DNA of 56,798 bases from an uncultured Verrucomicrobiota bacterium. Its GTDB lineage: Bacteria > Verrucomicrobiota > Kiritimatiellia > CAIQIC01 > Lenti-01. The DNA lies in assembly GCA_937872095.1 (NCBI GenBank), contig CALMNW010000056.1, forward strand, positions 1 through 56,798, written 5' to 3'. Under the pieces are notes generated by a model that saw only the letters and a list, made by a program, of their open reading frames with translations, made no database searches and was not told where the DNA came from. Within the stretch, counting starts at the first letter, position 1. Each line of letters starts with the position of its first letter. A program made the translations under genes and the position numbers. Shown here piece after piece: positions 33,134 to 44,281 of this stretch.

Positions 33134-34423
33134 TCAGATGCTTTGTGCGGGGGTGGGAGTGGCGGCCGGGGGCTGGGCGTTTTCTGCTCCGGTGCGTTTG
33201 AGCTCGGCGGCGCGGGCGGCTTCTTGTTCGGCCTGGATTCGGAGGCGTTCGCGTTCGGCGGCGGCCGCGATGGAGCCGGGGGTCTGGATGCCTTCCTCTC
33301 CCAGCGGCCATTCGGAGCCCCACCGATGTTCTTGGCTCCAATAACCGCCCGAAGGATTGTCCTTGTCGCGGTAGGCAAATTCCCAAGGCAGATCGCCGGC
33401 GAGCAGGAAGGATTTCTGCATGGCGATGTCGCGGCCGGCCCGCTCGACGGTCTTCAGGATGGCGTTGTTTTTGGTGCGATCGTATTCGGTTTTGGCGACG
33501 ACCAGGACTTGGTCCTGGAGCAATTGCATGGAATCGAGCAGCTGGCTGTATTCCACGGCCCACCAGACGTCGTTCATCTTGCCCCAGGACATTTCCTTGA
33601 CGTAGCCGCTGAACTTGTCGTGGAAGGTGATGGAAGCGAGCTTGCGCAAGTCCTTGGTGATGGTGAAGACCTGATAGGCGGCCACGGCGGAGGGGCTGAC
33701 CAGCATCAATTCGGTCTTCCCGGTGTCGGCCGTCATTTCCCCCTTGATGATGACGGTCTGGAGGCTGTTGCGGAGATTGGGCGGAGCGAGCTCCTTGGGA
33801 TCGGGAAAGACGATGGCGTAATGGACGGGGGCTTCCACGATGCGCTGGGCCAAGGGCAAGATGCCGCCGTTCAGCATATCGTACAGGAGGGCCATGTGGG
33901 CTTCGGCTTTGTCCTGCTCGCAAAAGACGATGATGTCGCGACCGAAAAGGTTCATCAGCGAATTGCCGGAAATCCACAGGTCGGAATCGACCTCCTCGCG
34001 GAAATAACCGGTGGAATGGAAGCCGAGGCGTTTGCTCTTGGGGTCGGGGAAGCCGCCCACGGCATAAATGGCCGCATCGAAGATCTTGTTGTCTTCGCCC
34101 TTGCGGTAGGTGACGATCATGACCGACACGTTGCCGAGTTTGAGGTTGGCGTCCGTCGCCATGCCGAGATCGACGACGGTTTTCAAGCGTTCGACCAATT
34201 CGGGGTTGTCGCCGAACAGGGAGAGCAAATAGTTGTCGGACAGCACGTCGTCGACCGGCACTCCCTCCAGCGTTTCCCCGGATTCCAGGAGATAGCGCAA
34301 ATGCTGGAAGCCTCCATAGGCCGTCTGGAAGATGCCCAAGGAGCGCCAACCCATGTAAGCCCCTGCGCACAAGGCCACCAGCAGGCATACCATTAGACTT
34401 CGTAAAAGGATTTTACGCATCAT
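33134..34423 (-). CDS. Membrane-anchored protein of unknown function
   Basis: 429 residues (ATG 34423; an adjacent ATG at 34420 is equivalent). A single N-terminal membrane segment (ILLRSLMVCLLVALCAGAYM) leaves the rest outside the cytoplasm. The body is a mixed fold with strand-like segments (VSVMIVTYRKGEDNKIFDAA, VHYAIVFPDPKEL) and no motif I recognise. It resembles DUF3352-like beta-rich periplasmic proteins only in general layout. The C-terminus is an Ala/Glu/Arg helix (AERERLRIQAEQEAARAAEL) ending in a Pro/Ala tail. It is co-transcribed with the beta-propeller gene (5 bp between them) and divergent from the first giant amylase. Confidence 0.8.
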   Translation of the reverse strand: MMRKILLRSLMVCLLVALCAGAYMGWRSLGIFQTAYGGFQHLRYLLESGETLEGVPVDDVLSDNYLLSLFGDNPELVERLKTVVDLGMATDANLKLGNVSVMIVTYRKGEDNKIFDAAIYAVGGFPDPKSKRLGFHSTGYFREEVDSDLWISGNSLMNLFGRDIIVFCEQDKAEAHMALLYDMLNGGILPLAQRIVEAPVHYAIVFPDPKELAPPNLRNSLQTVIIKGEMTADTGKTELMLVSPSAVAAYQVFTITKDLRKLASITFHDKFSGYVKEMSWGKMNDVWWAVEYSQLLDSMQLLQDQVLVVAKTEYDRTKNNAILKTVERAGRDIAMQKSFLLAGDLPWEFAYRDKDNPSGGYWSQEHRWGSEWPLGEEGIQTPGSIAAAAERERLRIQAEQEAARAAELKRTGAENAQPPAATPTPAQSI

Positions 34424-34668
34424 GCACCCATCCTTTTCGGATGATCCAAATCAAATATAGGGGAAGGGGACGCCGCGCACAAGGGCAAAAGAAACGAAGC
34501 GTTTTTTTAAGGGGTGGGGGATGGCCCGGAATTTCCCGCCAAGTGAAGCGTTTTTGCGTTGTGGTGAGTCGGGGATGGACGTATGATAAGCGGAGAATTG
34601 GGAGCCGCCGTGCGACGTTGGCTCGGCGGGTCGTTGCCGACGATGGAAGGGCGCAGAGGAGTGCACAG
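34424..34668. promoter_or_regulatory. Divergent promoter region between membrane-protein operon and amylase A
   Basis: 245 bp with no gene. The open frame of amylase A extends back through it, but Shine-Dalgarno and signal-peptide evidence place the start at 34669. No palindrome or strong -35/-10 pair stands out. Confidence 0.4.
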
Positions 34669-37600
34669 ATGAAATCAGGTCTTTTTTCGCGGCGGGGTTG
34701 GGGACGGAAACTGTCCGGGCTCTGTTTGGCCAGCATTCTTTTGCCGGTTGTTGCGCAAGCCGAAGGGATGCTGCAGTACTTCAACGCGAGTTGGAACCAG
34801 ATCGCCGAAAAAGTGCCGGAACTGGCGGAGGCGGGCTACACCTCGCTCTGGTTGCCGCCGCCGGCGAAAGCCAACGGCGGCTATTCGGTGGGCTACGACC
34901 TGACGGATCCGTTCGATCTGGGCAGCACGGATTACCGCGGCACGTGGACGACGCGCTACGGGACCGAGGCGGAACTGCACAACCTCGTGGACCTGTGCCA
35001 CCGGTTCGGCATCCGCGTGTATTTCGACAACATCATGAACCACCGGGCCTACGACGTGCCGGGGTACAATGAAAGCACGCCGGTGGACGTGTATCCCGGC
35101 CTGGTCGCGGAAGACTTCCACCTGCGCCGCACGTCGGACGGGTTCTATCGCAAATGGGACAACTGCCGCGACTGGAACAGCGAATGGCAGGTCATGAACC
35201 TGGGGTTGTCGGACCTGATCGACATCGCGCACGAAACGCCCAACGACAACTTCGGCACCAACGAAGGGGACGACCACGACAAACCGTGGATCGTGCGGCA
35301 TCCGGACAACCCGGAATTCTACGATCACCTGCCTAACACGAACAACCCCGCGTTCGACTACGACGCCTACGGCATGGGCGACTTGGGTTCCGACCGCAAC
35401 GTCTGGGTCGGATTCGGGCCGAGCAACGGCATCACCGCGGGACTGATCCAGCAATACGCCAATTTCTACAAGGAAGACGTCGGGGGTTACCTGTGCCGCA
35501 ACGTGCGCTGGATGATGGCCACGACCCATGCCGACGGACTCCGGCTGGACGCGGTGAAGCACGTGCCGTGGTATTTCTTCGGGGCGTGGGGCGACGACGC
35601 CAGTTCGGCGGGCTACTGCGGCAACATCCAGTGGCAGTACAACATGACCCACGGCTACAGCGATTGGAGCAACCACCGCGACACGGTGTTCAGCGAGGAC
35701 AATCCGCGCGACGACGCGATGCTGTTCGGCGAGCATCTGGGCTCGCCCCCGAGCCTGGACGGGTACATCGCGGCGGGCATGCGGCTGGTGGACAATCCGC
35801 TGCGGAACACCTTGGTGAACGCTATTTCCAGCTACAGTCTGAGCGGCTACGATGCGGCCGGCTATGGCGGCCTGAGCGCGGACACGGGCGTGATGCACAG
35901 CCAGAGCCACGACAACGTGCCCCAAAGCTACGACCGGCGCTCGCTGGAGCAGGCCTTTTACATGCTGCGCGACGGAATGGGCCTGTTTTACACCGACGGC
36001 AACAACCACGCCGCCACGCTGTCCGGCTCGGGCGGCGCCTTCCCGCGCTGGGCGGACACGGCGTTCCTGGGACAATGGGCGGATTACCGGATGCCGAACC
36101 TGCTGCAGTTGAACGAAAACTTCGCCCGCGGCTGGCAGAAGGGCATCTGGAGCGCCAGCAGTTTTGTCGCCTGGGAACGACACGACTGGCGGCAGGGCGG
36201 CAGCACGGATGCCGACACGGCGACGATGCTGGTGCTGGCCAACGCCGGCTGGGATTTCGGCCAGGCCTTGCCCGCCGGCGGGGTGGCCAACCTCAGTTTC
36301 GCGCATACGGCCGGCGGCGACGACGCCTATCTCTACCAGTACGCCGACGTTCCGTACATCGGCTGGGAAGAGCATTTCTACACCTACGCCTCCGATCTCT
36401 CCTCCCACCAGGTGCCGGCGAACGCCTACTACGTGTTCGGCTGGAAGAATCCCGATCCCAGCACGCTCTGGCCGGGCGACGTGATCACCGTCTATGAAAA
36501 CGGGACCATGGCGGACGTCGTGGCGATCGAGCGCGAAGACGGCGTGGACGGCGATCCCGCTTTCAATCCCGACGGCCTGACGGATACCAACGTGACCGAT
36601 TACGCTTATACGAAATACGTCCCGCGCATCACCGCGGGCACCAGCGTGGTCTTTCGCGCGCGCGTGGACGGTTCCGCGAACAACGTGCTGATGCGGCTGG
36701 ACGGCGGCATGGACCTGAACGGCGAAACGAACGCGCTGGGCGATCTGCGCGACAATCCGCCGGCGATCGCCGACGACATATTCCTGGGCTTCGAAGGGGT
36801 GAATTTCGCGCAACGCATCTGGCCGGAGAAATACGCGGCGGCCGACACCGCGCACTGCCAGATCGGGTCCGAGGGCGCCACGAGCTACCAGGTGACGATC
36901 GGCTCGTCCAACGCCACCAATTTCCCGTCGTCGGTCTCGAACGACTACGGCACGAGCTGCGGCGAACTGGGCTGGATCTATCATGATCCGACGGCTGGCA
37001 CGCCCGGAGACGGGGGCGGCGGCGGCTTCGGTCCGGTGACCTATAACAACGCGACGACCTACGGCGCCTATTCGACCAGCGGCGGCGGCACGTATTTCAT
37101 CGGCGACAGCGAATACAACAACGACCTCGGCAGCGATTCGATCGGACTGTGGTCCGGCGATGCCGGCTTCGCCCAATATACCGCGGAATTTCCCGCGGCG
37201 CTGGCGGCGGGGCAGACGAATTCCTTCACCTATCAGCACAACTGGATCACCACGGACAAGAGCCTGGGCTGGGCGCTGATGGACGCGAGCGACCGGGATC
37301 TGCTGCAACTCATTTTCGTGGGCGGCGGTTCCACCTACGAACTGCGCGGCGTGGGGGCCACGAACGTGACGGGCATCGGCTGGAGCAGCGCCGCCCAATC
37401 GGCCTCGATCGCGTTCACCAGCGCCACGAACGTGGTGCTGACGATCAACGGCACGAGCAATTTCGTGTGGACGCTGGCGGCGCCGGCGACCCAGATCCGG
37501 TTCTGGAGCTGGCAGGTGGGGAGCACCTCGAACCACAACTACTATTTCAACGATATCGCGGTGGCCGGCGATTTCGCGGGCGCGACCAACTACGTCGCGA

Positions 37601-40600
37601 CGAACCAGTATTATCTGACGGCGACTTCCGCCGTGGTCTGGGCGAAGACCCCGAAGGTGGCGGGCACGGTGGCCAGCCTGTACTACACGACCAACGGCGC
37701 GGATTGGCCGGAAGGCGCGGGCGGGGACGGTACAATGGCCAGCGTCCATGCGGTCGCTGGGGCGTGGTGCTACAACGTGGACGGGGAGTCCAACAGCTGG
37801 TGGCGGTTCCAGTGGCCGAAGCCGGCCAACGGCACGGTGCTGCGCTACAAGATCGGCGCGGCGCACCGACAAGGCACGGACGGCAGCGGCACCGACTGGG
37901 AAACCGTGTTCCCCAGCAGCGCGTTCAACGTGGCCAAGAAGAAGCTGATGCTGGGCGAGTGGGCCTCGGACGCCCAGGACCTGACGACGAAGTCGTTCCA
38001 CAAGCACAACGACTACGCCAGTTGGACGACGGGCGGGTTGGCGGACGGCCTGCACCTGCTGACGATCCGCGCGTTCCTCGAGCGGGACGGCCGGGCGGCG
38101 ATCTACAGCACCTTCCGCCAGACGTTCTATCTGGATACCGAAACACCGCAGGGCCAATTGATCTATCCGGCGACCAACGACACCTCCATCGGCGGCAGCG
38201 AATACGGCTTCGTGCTGAAGACCGATTCGTCGGTGCGCGACGTCTGGTATCACATCGTGGACGTCAACGACGGCAACGACGGCGCGGGCAACGGGCTCAA
38301 CACCAACGGCGTGGTCGAATGGGCGCAGGCCAGCGCCATCTCGCCGTGGTCCACGGCCATGTGCCAGGATACGGACTTCCCGAAACTGTGGCGGTTCAAC
38401 TACGCGCGGATCCCGGCCAGCAACAGCGCCACGGTGCGCATCCGCCTGCGCGAATGGTCGAGCAGCGCGACCAACGCGTGGTCGAGCAGCGACCCGGCGG
38501 CGGACAACCCGACCAACGGCCACTTCACGCAGATCGTCCGCACGCTCGACACCTACGGCGACGCGGAAGATTTCTTCTACGACTGGCCGTCCGCGGACGG
38601 AACGATGGTCGAGGCGGGCTGGCAGCTGCGCGTCAAGTACACGGCCCGGATGGCCAGCGGCCTGACGGACCAGGAGATCTTCGACCGGACGAAGGTCTAC
38701 GTGAACTCCACGGCCAACGGTTCGACCAATCGCGGGGAGTTGATCGACGCCTCCGAGCTGAACTTCGGCCATAGCTGGGACTGGGGCGTGGCCGGCGAAG
38801 GCTTGAACACGCTGACCTTCGACATGCCGAACGTCTACAACGGCCAGGACGGCTGGCTGTACGGCGTGCGCGTGGAATACACCAACAGCAACGGCTACGG
38901 CACGTTCAACAAGGCCGCGACGCGCCTCGTGCAGCACCGCGGACCGCTGCTGCCGACCATCCTGATCACCACGCCGCCGGAAACCGACAGCGACGGCGCG
39001 GCCTATATCATCGAACTGGCCGACGTGCCGGCTTCCGTCATCGCCACCAATCCGGCGCTGCGGCAAACGCCGATCGTCCTGCAGACGGACGCGGCGGCCA
39101 CCAACACGGCCATCTCGTTCAGCAATCCGCCGGGCTATTCCGCCACGAACGCGGTGCTCGCTGCCATCTCGACGAACGGCGACAGCAAGACGTGGACCTA
39201 TACCTGGACGGTGACGAACGCGGGTTCCTACCGCTTCAACGCCTACGTCTGGGCCGACACGAACGGCACGGAGTTCAGCGCGGGCACCAACAACGCCACG
39301 CGCAACGCGACCATCCGGTTCCAGGAATTGGCCTCCACCTCGGACACGAACGACGCGGACTGGGATGACGACGGCATCGTGAACACCAACGAAAGCACCA
39401 GCGCGGCGTTGCCGGCCACCACCGACGAATCCTGGACGCAAGCCCAGGTGTTCGCGTACCACTCCACGGGCCAGAGCCGGGACGATTCCCCGGACAGCGA
39501 CGGAGACGGCTTGCCGGACGGCCTGGAACTGGGCGTGCGCTGGCCGGTCTCCGGCACGGACACCAACGTCGACACCAACGGCGACGGCTGGAAGAATTTC
39601 CTGCCGGACCTGGATCCGCCCTTCTACAACACCCTGGACAACTACGGCGACATGCCGGACATCGACGCGGCGGGCACGGGCGCATACCGCGCCAAGCGGG
39701 TTCAGGGGTCGGCGACCGATCCCGCCAACGCCGATACCGACTACGACGGCATTCCCGACGGCGTGGAAGACGCGAACCACAACGGCTGGGTCGACGGCGA
39801 CGGCGAAAGCCTACCGACCTCGTACGATCCCTGGTATGCCCGCGACTGGCCGGACGGGGACATCAACACCGGGGAGACTTGGACCGAAACCTCGCCCGAG
39901 CTTGCCGACAGCGACGACGACGGTTTGAGCGACGGCTACGGCGAGGACAAGAACTATAACGGCCGGATCGACGGCGACTCGAATTCCAACCGCGTCTGGG
40001 ATGCGGGCGAGTACTGGACGGAAACCGATCCGCTGGAGCCGGATACCGACGGCGACGGCTTGCCCGACGGCTGGGAAGTGCGCTACGGCTTCGATCCCTT
40101 GGACGACGGCACGACCAACATGACGACTCGGACGGCCGGGGAAACGGTCAACGGTCCGAACGGCAATCCGGACGGGGACACCTATCTGGACGCGTACGGC
40201 CAGACGAACGACTACGTCAACTTGCTCGAATACCAGAACGGGACCGATCCGCTGGCGGACGATTCCGTCTCGAATCCGGGCGGGGAGGGCGCCATCGTCA
40301 TCGGCCAGGGCGAAGCGATCGGCACGGTGAACGACACCACGTTCTACCGGGAATTCATGGATTGGACGCTGGACGACCTGATCGCGCTGGACAACTACGA
40401 CCAAGGCGGGAACTCCTCGGACATCTACCGCTGGGGCGACGGCTACAACAGCTCGCGCGACATGATGGCGTTCTACTTCCACGACGGCGGGGCGTCGGCC
40501 GGCGGCGGGGACGACAAGCTGTACTTCCGCGTGGACTTCGCCGATCTGCAGGCCTATGCCGAGGAGAGTTCGCTGAACGTCTACGTGGCGATGAATTTCG

Positions 40601-43600
40601 GCACCTACGGCACCGGCGGGGAAGTGAACCTGCCCGACCAGGTCAACGCCGGCAGCCTGATGCAGTGGAACGCGTGCGTCGGGGTCTACGACAGCGCCAG
40701 CGGCGTGCTGTACGTGGACGAGAATCCTTCCAGCAACACGACCGACATCGGCGGGGATCTGTCCGCCGCGGGCGTGGTCTCCGCGGCCGGCGGGTTCTTT
40801 GGAGCCTACTTCAACTCCGAACTGGACGCCGTGGCGTGGAGCATCGACCGCACGGCGCTGGTGGCCGCCGGCTGGAACGGCGATCCGGACAATCTCAAGT
40901 TCCAGGTGTACACGACCCGCGACTTCACCGGGGACGACGGCGGCGCCGGCGACAAGGGCGGCCTGAACGACTTCGCCGACACCATCGGCGACGACTGGCT
41001 GTGTTCGGATTATTACCAGGATTACAACTACATCGCCGCGAACGGCTACTTCCAGTATTGCGTCGGCCGCACGTCGGGCGGCTACGTGTTCAACAATCTG
41101 GGCCAGCACGCCAAGGTGGCCTTGCTGGCGCACGGCAACCAGGCCGTCGAGCCCGGCCACACGATCCAGAACATCGTGGACAACGGCTCCGGCGCGGGCT
41201 ACCAGCGTCCCGTCAAGATCCACAACATCTACACGAACGCGGCGCTGAACCTGCACGTCACGCCGACCCTGGCGATGGCGCTGGAATGGGCCAAGGTGGG
41301 GAACTCCAACACCTGGTATTCCGGCCCGGGACTCAACGAACAGATCCGCGCGGGAGTCGCGGCCGGCACGTTCCGTTTGTTGGGCAGCACGTTCGCCGAC
41401 CACGTCCTCAAGTATTTCGATCCGGACTTCAACCGGGAGAACGTCGAGCTGTCGACGGAAATCCTGAACGAGATCTACGGCGGTTCGACCACCAGCGGCG
41501 TGGTGTCCACCAACGTGTTCTGGATCCCCGAGCGCGTGGCGGACGCCGCGACGCTCAAGCAGGTCAGGACGAACCTGGGCTTCCGGGCCACGGTGCTGGA
41601 CCAGACGCCGCACCTGCTGGACTGGTTCGGGCGCGAGGAAGCGCTGGGCGACAATGCCTACAAGATCAACCGCCTCTGGCTCGAAAATCCGGGCGGAGAC
41701 TGGCCGTCCATCGATGCGTTCGTCATCGCCACCGCCGCGAACGACTACCGCTACGAGAACACCGACAACGGATTGCCGACGGACCTGCGCCAGCTGTTCA
41801 ACCGCCGCGCCCGGGCCGGCGGCGACCAGCTCTCCACGATCTTCTACATGTGGGAAGACCTGGCCGACAACGACAACGCCGACGCCTACGATCTCAATCT
41901 CCGCTGGATGGCCAACCATCCGTGGATCAAAGCCGTGACGCTGGACGAGGTGCTGGACGGCGACGTGGTCGAGCGCAACCTGGCGTTGACCAACGGGGTG
42001 CAATCCCAGGACTGGGTGCATCACGCCTGCAACGAGGACTACGACAACTGGTATTACGGCTCCGGCCGGCATGAAAGCCTCGCGGCGAAGGTGTACGAAG
42101 TGCGGACCGGCACGAGCCTGCCGTCGGGAACCCCCTATGGCTCCTTGACCAACGGCCTGCTCTCCAACGCCTGGGCGACGGTCCAGTCCATCGCCAACGC
42201 CGACGTGAAGCGCCTGGCGCAGCAAACGCTGTTCGCCTCTGCGTTCGAGACCGCGTTCCACAGCGAGGACAACGGCGACCTGTCGCGCTGGAGCTTCGGC
42301 GATTACGCGAACCCGGCGTCCGCTTGGCAGGGCCTGGCCGGATTCGCGTGGAAGGCGCATGGCCAGACCCGCATGGCGGCTTTGTATTCCGCGGTGGACG
42401 ACTGGGCGGAGAGCACCACCGGCCTGGAAACGGCGACCGCCGACGTGGATCTGGACGGCGAAAACGAAACCATCCTGCGCAACGACGCGGTCATGGCCCT
42501 CTTCGAACGCAGCGGCGGCCGGATGGTGGGCGCCTGGCAGAAGAACGGCTCCAACGTGGTCCAGATGATCGGCAACTTCGTGTCCATGCCGGATTCCGGC
42601 ACGGAAGAGGAGGGGGCCGACAACGTCGTGGACGGCGCCGTGGGGGCGCACCGCACCGCCGCGCTCAAGGATTGGTGGGACGGCTCCACGAACCACGTCA
42701 GCGATCTGTACACGGTGTCCACGGACGCCAATTCGGTGACGTTCTCGAACGCGGGCATCCGCAAGACGATTTCCCTGGCGAGCGCGGGCACCAACGTCTT
42801 CGCGGTGTCCTACGCCATGCCGGGCAAGACGTTGTACGTCCGCAACGGACTCTCGCCGGACCTCGACGCGCTGCTGCGGACGGGCCAGCGGAATCTGGCG
42901 GAGGAGGTGACCGGGACTTCGTCGCTGTGGGTTTCGACCATCCGTCCGCTCGACGGGTTGGCCAGCACGGTCGAACTGGTGGTGGCCACCGGGAGCATCA
43001 ATACCGCCGCCACGGACATGTCCAACACGTGGAACACGGTCGACATGCACAACCAGGCCCAGACCCGCCAGGTGGAACTGGTCGGCACCGACGCCTTGGC
43101 GTTCACCATCGAGCTGGCTTCTTCGGAGACCGGATCGAACGCACCGCCGGTGCTTGAATTCACGCCGGAAGGCCCGTACGTCATGCCGGTGGGGGCCACG
43201 TCGAGCTTCACCGTCGCGGCCATCGACTACGACAGCCCCTCCACCGCGCTGTCGGCCACGAACCTGCCGACCGGCGGCGCCCACGTCGCCACCTTCAGCG
43301 AGTCGACCGGCATCTTCAGCTGGCACGTGACCGCGCTCGGCACGGGCGGCCGCACGAACGACCAGGTCTACACCAACGCAACCTTCACCGCCGACGACGG
43401 CAACAGCGTCACCTCCGCCGCGGTCGTCATCACGGTGCCGTGGGACGCCGACGCCGACAGCATGCCGGACGATTGGGAACTCCTCAAATTCGGTTCGACC
43501 ACCAACGCGGCCGACGGCGACTGGGACGAAGACGGATTCCCGAACTACTCCGAGTGGGTCGCCAACACCGATCCGGACTCGCCCGGCAGCTACATCGGCT

Positions 43601-43830
43601 GGGAAAGCCGGATGGTGTTGTCGAGCAACACGGTCCAGGTGACCTTCCAGTCCGTCTCCGGCCGCACCTACAACATCCAATCCTTCGACGACGTCTTGAC
43701 CGCGCCGGGCATGGAATGGAGCAATCTGGCCACGGTCGTCGCCACGTCGAACAGCACGACCTGGACGGACACCAACGCGCTGCCCGACATCCGGAACTAC
43801 CGCATCAAGATCCCGCTCTACCAGCCCTGA
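34669..43830 (+). CDS. Giant secreted GH13-GH57 fusion amylase A
   Basis: 3053 residues from ATG 34669 (GAGGA at 34656-34660). The signal peptide (cleavage after VVAQA) is followed at once by a GH13 alpha-amylase barrel: IRVYFDNIMNH (region I), GLRLDAVKHV with nucleophile Asp294, MLFGEHLG with acid/base Glu355, and SQSHDN with Asp415. Beta-sandwich modules follow, then a calcium-repeat stretch (SDGDGLPDGLELG, TDGDGLPDGWEV; ~residues 1600-1820) and a DOMON-like domain (EFMDWTLDDL to WSIDRTALVAAGW; ~1880-2100). A GH57-like domain carries RLLGSTFADHVLKYF, FWIPERV with putative nucleophile Glu2288, and FYMWEDLAD with putative acid Asp2397. A final calcium-repeat and beta domain (~2925-3053) resembles PVC C-terminal sorting tails. 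It should hydrolyse alpha-glucans outside the cell. Confidence 0.9.
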   Translation: MKSGLFSRRGWGRKLSGLCLASILLPVVAQAEGMLQYFNASWNQIAEKVPELAEAGYTSLWLPPPAKANGGYSVGYDLTDPFDLGSTDYRGTWTTRYGTEAELHNLVDLCHRFGIRVYFDNIMNHRAYDVPGYNESTPVDVYPGLVAEDFHLRRTSDGFYRKWDNCRDWNSEWQVMNLGLSDLIDIAHETPNDNFGTNEGDDHDKPWIVRHPDNPEFYDHLPNTNNPAFDYDAYGMGDLGSDRNVWVGFGPSNGITAGLIQQYANFYKEDVGGYLCRNVRWMMATTHADGLRLDAVKHVPWYFFGAWGDDASSAGYCGNIQWQYNMTHGYSDWSNHRDTVFSEDNPRDDAMLFGEHLGSPPSLDGYIAAGMRLVDNPLRNTLVNAISSYSLSGYDAAGYGGLSADTGVMHSQSHDNVPQSYDRRSLEQAFYMLRDGMGLFYTDGNNHAATLSGSGGAFPRWADTAFLGQWADYRMPNLLQLNENFARGWQKGIWSASSFVAWERHDWRQGGSTDADTATMLVLANAGWDFGQALPAGGVANLSFAHTAGGDDAYLYQYADVPYIGWEEHFYTYASDLSSHQVPANAYYVFGWKNPDPSTLWPGDVITVYENGTMADVVAIEREDGVDGDPAFNPDGLTDTNVTDYAYTKYVPRITAGTSVVFRARVDGSANNVLMRLDGGMDLNGETNALGDLRDNPPAIADDIFLGFEGVNFAQRIWPEKYAAADTAHCQIGSEGATSYQVTIGSSNATNFPSSVSNDYGTSCGELGWIYHDPTAGTPGDGGGGGFGPVTYNNATTYGAYSTSGGGTYFIGDSEYNNDLGSDSIGLWSGDAGFAQYTAEFPAALAAGQTNSFTYQHNWITTDKSLGWALMDASDRDLLQLIFVGGGSTYELRGVGATNVTGIGWSSAAQSASIAFTSATNVVLTINGTSNFVWTLAAPATQIRFWSWQVGSTSNHNYYFNDIAVAGDFAGATNYVATNQYYLTATSAVVWAKTPKVAGTVASLYYTTNGADWPEGAGGDGTMASVHAVAGAWCYNVDGESNSWWRFQWPKPANGTVLRYKIGAAHRQGTDGSGTDWETVFPSSAFNVAKKKLMLGEWASDAQDLTTKSFHKHNDYASWTTGGLADGLHLLTIRAFLERDGRAAIYSTFRQTFYLDTETPQGQLIYPATNDTSIGGSEYGFVLKTDSSVRDVWYHIVDVNDGNDGAGNGLNTNGVVEWAQASAISPWSTAMCQDTDFPKLWRFNYARIPASNSATVRIRLREWSSSATNAWSSSDPAADNPTNGHFTQIVRTLDTYGDAEDFFYDWPSADGTMVEAGWQLRVKYTARMASGLTDQEIFDRTKVYVNSTANGSTNRGELIDASELNFGHSWDWGVAGEGLNTLTFDMPNVYNGQDGWLYGVRVEYTNSNGYGTFNKAATRLVQHRGPLLPTILITTPPETDSDGAAYIIELADVPASVIATNPALRQTPIVLQTDAAATNTAISFSNPPGYSATNAVLAAISTNGDSKTWTYTWTVTNAGSYRFNAYVWADTNGTEFSAGTNNATRNATIRFQELASTSDTNDADWDDDGIVNTNESTSAALPATTDESWTQAQVFAYHSTGQSRDDSPDSDGDGLPDGLELGVRWPVSGTDTNVDTNGDGWKNFLPDLDPPFYNTLDNYGDMPDIDAAGTGAYRAKRVQGSATDPANADTDYDGIPDGVEDANHNGWVDGDGESLPTSYDPWYARDWPDGDINTGETWTETSPELADSDDDGLSDGYGEDKNYNGRIDGDSNSNRVWDAGEYWTETDPLEPDTDGDGLPDGWEVRYGFDPLDDGTTNMTTRTAGETVNGPNGNPDGDTYLDAYGQTNDYVNLLEYQNGTDPLADDSVSNPGGEGAIVIGQGEAIGTVNDTTFYREFMDWTLDDLIALDNYDQGGNSSDIYRWGDGYNSSRDMMAFYFHDGGASAGGGDDKLYFRVDFADLQAYAEESSLNVYVAMNFGTYGTGGEVNLPDQVNAGSLMQWNACVGVYDSASGVLYVDENPSSNTTDIGGDLSAAGVVSAAGGFFGAYFNSELDAVAWSIDRTALVAAGWNGDPDNLKFQVYTTRDFTGDDGGAGDKGGLNDFADTIGDDWLCSDYYQDYNYIAANGYFQYCVGRTSGGYVFNNLGQHAKVALLAHGNQAVEPGHTIQNIVDNGSGAGYQRPVKIHNIYTNAALNLHVTPTLAMALEWAKVGNSNTWYSGPGLNEQIRAGVAAGTFRLLGSTFADHVLKYFDPDFNRENVELSTEILNEIYGGSTTSGVVSTNVFWIPERVADAATLKQVRTNLGFRATVLDQTPHLLDWFGREEALGDNAYKINRLWLENPGGDWPSIDAFVIATAANDYRYENTDNGLPTDLRQLFNRRARAGGDQLSTIFYMWEDLADNDNADAYDLNLRWMANHPWIKAVTLDEVLDGDVVERNLALTNGVQSQDWVHHACNEDYDNWYYGSGRHESLAAKVYEVRTGTSLPSGTPYGSLTNGLLSNAWATVQSIANADVKRLAQQTLFASAFETAFHSEDNGDLSRWSFGDYANPASAWQGLAGFAWKAHGQTRMAALYSAVDDWAESTTGLETATADVDLDGENETILRNDAVMALFERSGGRMVGAWQKNGSNVVQMIGNFVSMPDSGTEEEGADNVVDGAVGAHRTAALKDWWDGSTNHVSDLYTVSTDANSVTFSNAGIRKTISLASAGTNVFAVSYAMPGKTLYVRNGLSPDLDALLRTGQRNLAEEVTGTSSLWVSTIRPLDGLASTVELVVATGSINTAATDMSNTWNTVDMHNQAQTRQVELVGTDALAFTIELASSETGSNAPPVLEFTPEGPYVMPVGATSSFTVAAIDYDSPSTALSATNLPTGGAHVATFSESTGIFSWHVTALGTGGRTNDQVYTNATFTADDGNSVTSAAVVITVPWDADADSMPDDWELLKFGSTTNAADGDWDEDGFPNYSEWVANTDPDSPGSYIGWESRMVLSSNTVQVTFQSVSGRTYNIQSFDDVLTAPGMEWSNLATVVATSNSTTWTDTNALPDIRNYRIKIPLYQP

Positions 43831-44281
43831 GGAAGTTCTCCGGACCGTGTTCCTTGGCACGGGGCTCGCGGCTTGACCCGCCGCAGGCTTGGCTTGGGCC
43901 CGCCCCCCGGTTTTTCCACGCTACGGAAATAGCCGAGTACCGAGCCCAAGCCGGTGAGGCGCAGGGCGAACGCGAGGTCTATAGCGCCGCGCTGTGCGCG
44001 GCGAGCGAGTGAGGCTCCGCGAACGGAGCGTCAAAAACGTTGGCCGATTTTTCCACACCGTGGAAAACTTTTTTCCACGCTACGTAAAATCCGGACGCCC
44101 AGCGGCGGGCGCATGGGCCATGCTTTCGGCGCGGCCAGCCGCGATTTTCCGCAAAAGGCGGGGGAAATGGGGTTGACCAGGCCGGGGGCGGGGGGGTAAG
44201 GTTCTGGTAAAGCGTTTCACGGCTGGATTTTTCCGGCCGGCGGAGCGAGCGTCGGGTAGGGTGTTGAATAGGGACCGTGCG
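43831..44281. other. 451-bp gap with TTTTCCACG-type palindromes
   Basis: No gene is visible. Three short inverted repeats occur: TTTCC-N7-GGAAA (43913-43929), TTTTCCAC-ACC-GTGGAAAA (44049-44067) and a hybrid site TTTTTTCCACGCTACGTAAA (44069-44088) joining a TTTTCCACG half to an ACGTAAAA half. They belong to the same family as the array at 53861-53975. The rest is GC-rich with purine-rich repeats and no clear promoter. Confidence 0.55.

Noticed and set aside
31713-34388. An 891-codon minus-strand frame that would join the beta-propeller to upstream sequence
   Set aside because: The first half is a shifted frame of the membrane-protein gene at 33134-34423. The propeller has its own ATG at 33128 with a signal peptide.
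34401-34417. CGTAAAA-GGA-TTTTACG inverted repeat resembling the TTTTACG palindromes
   Set aside because: It lies inside the coding start of the 429-residue protein (KILL region), with the half-sites in the opposite order. It is probably coincidence.
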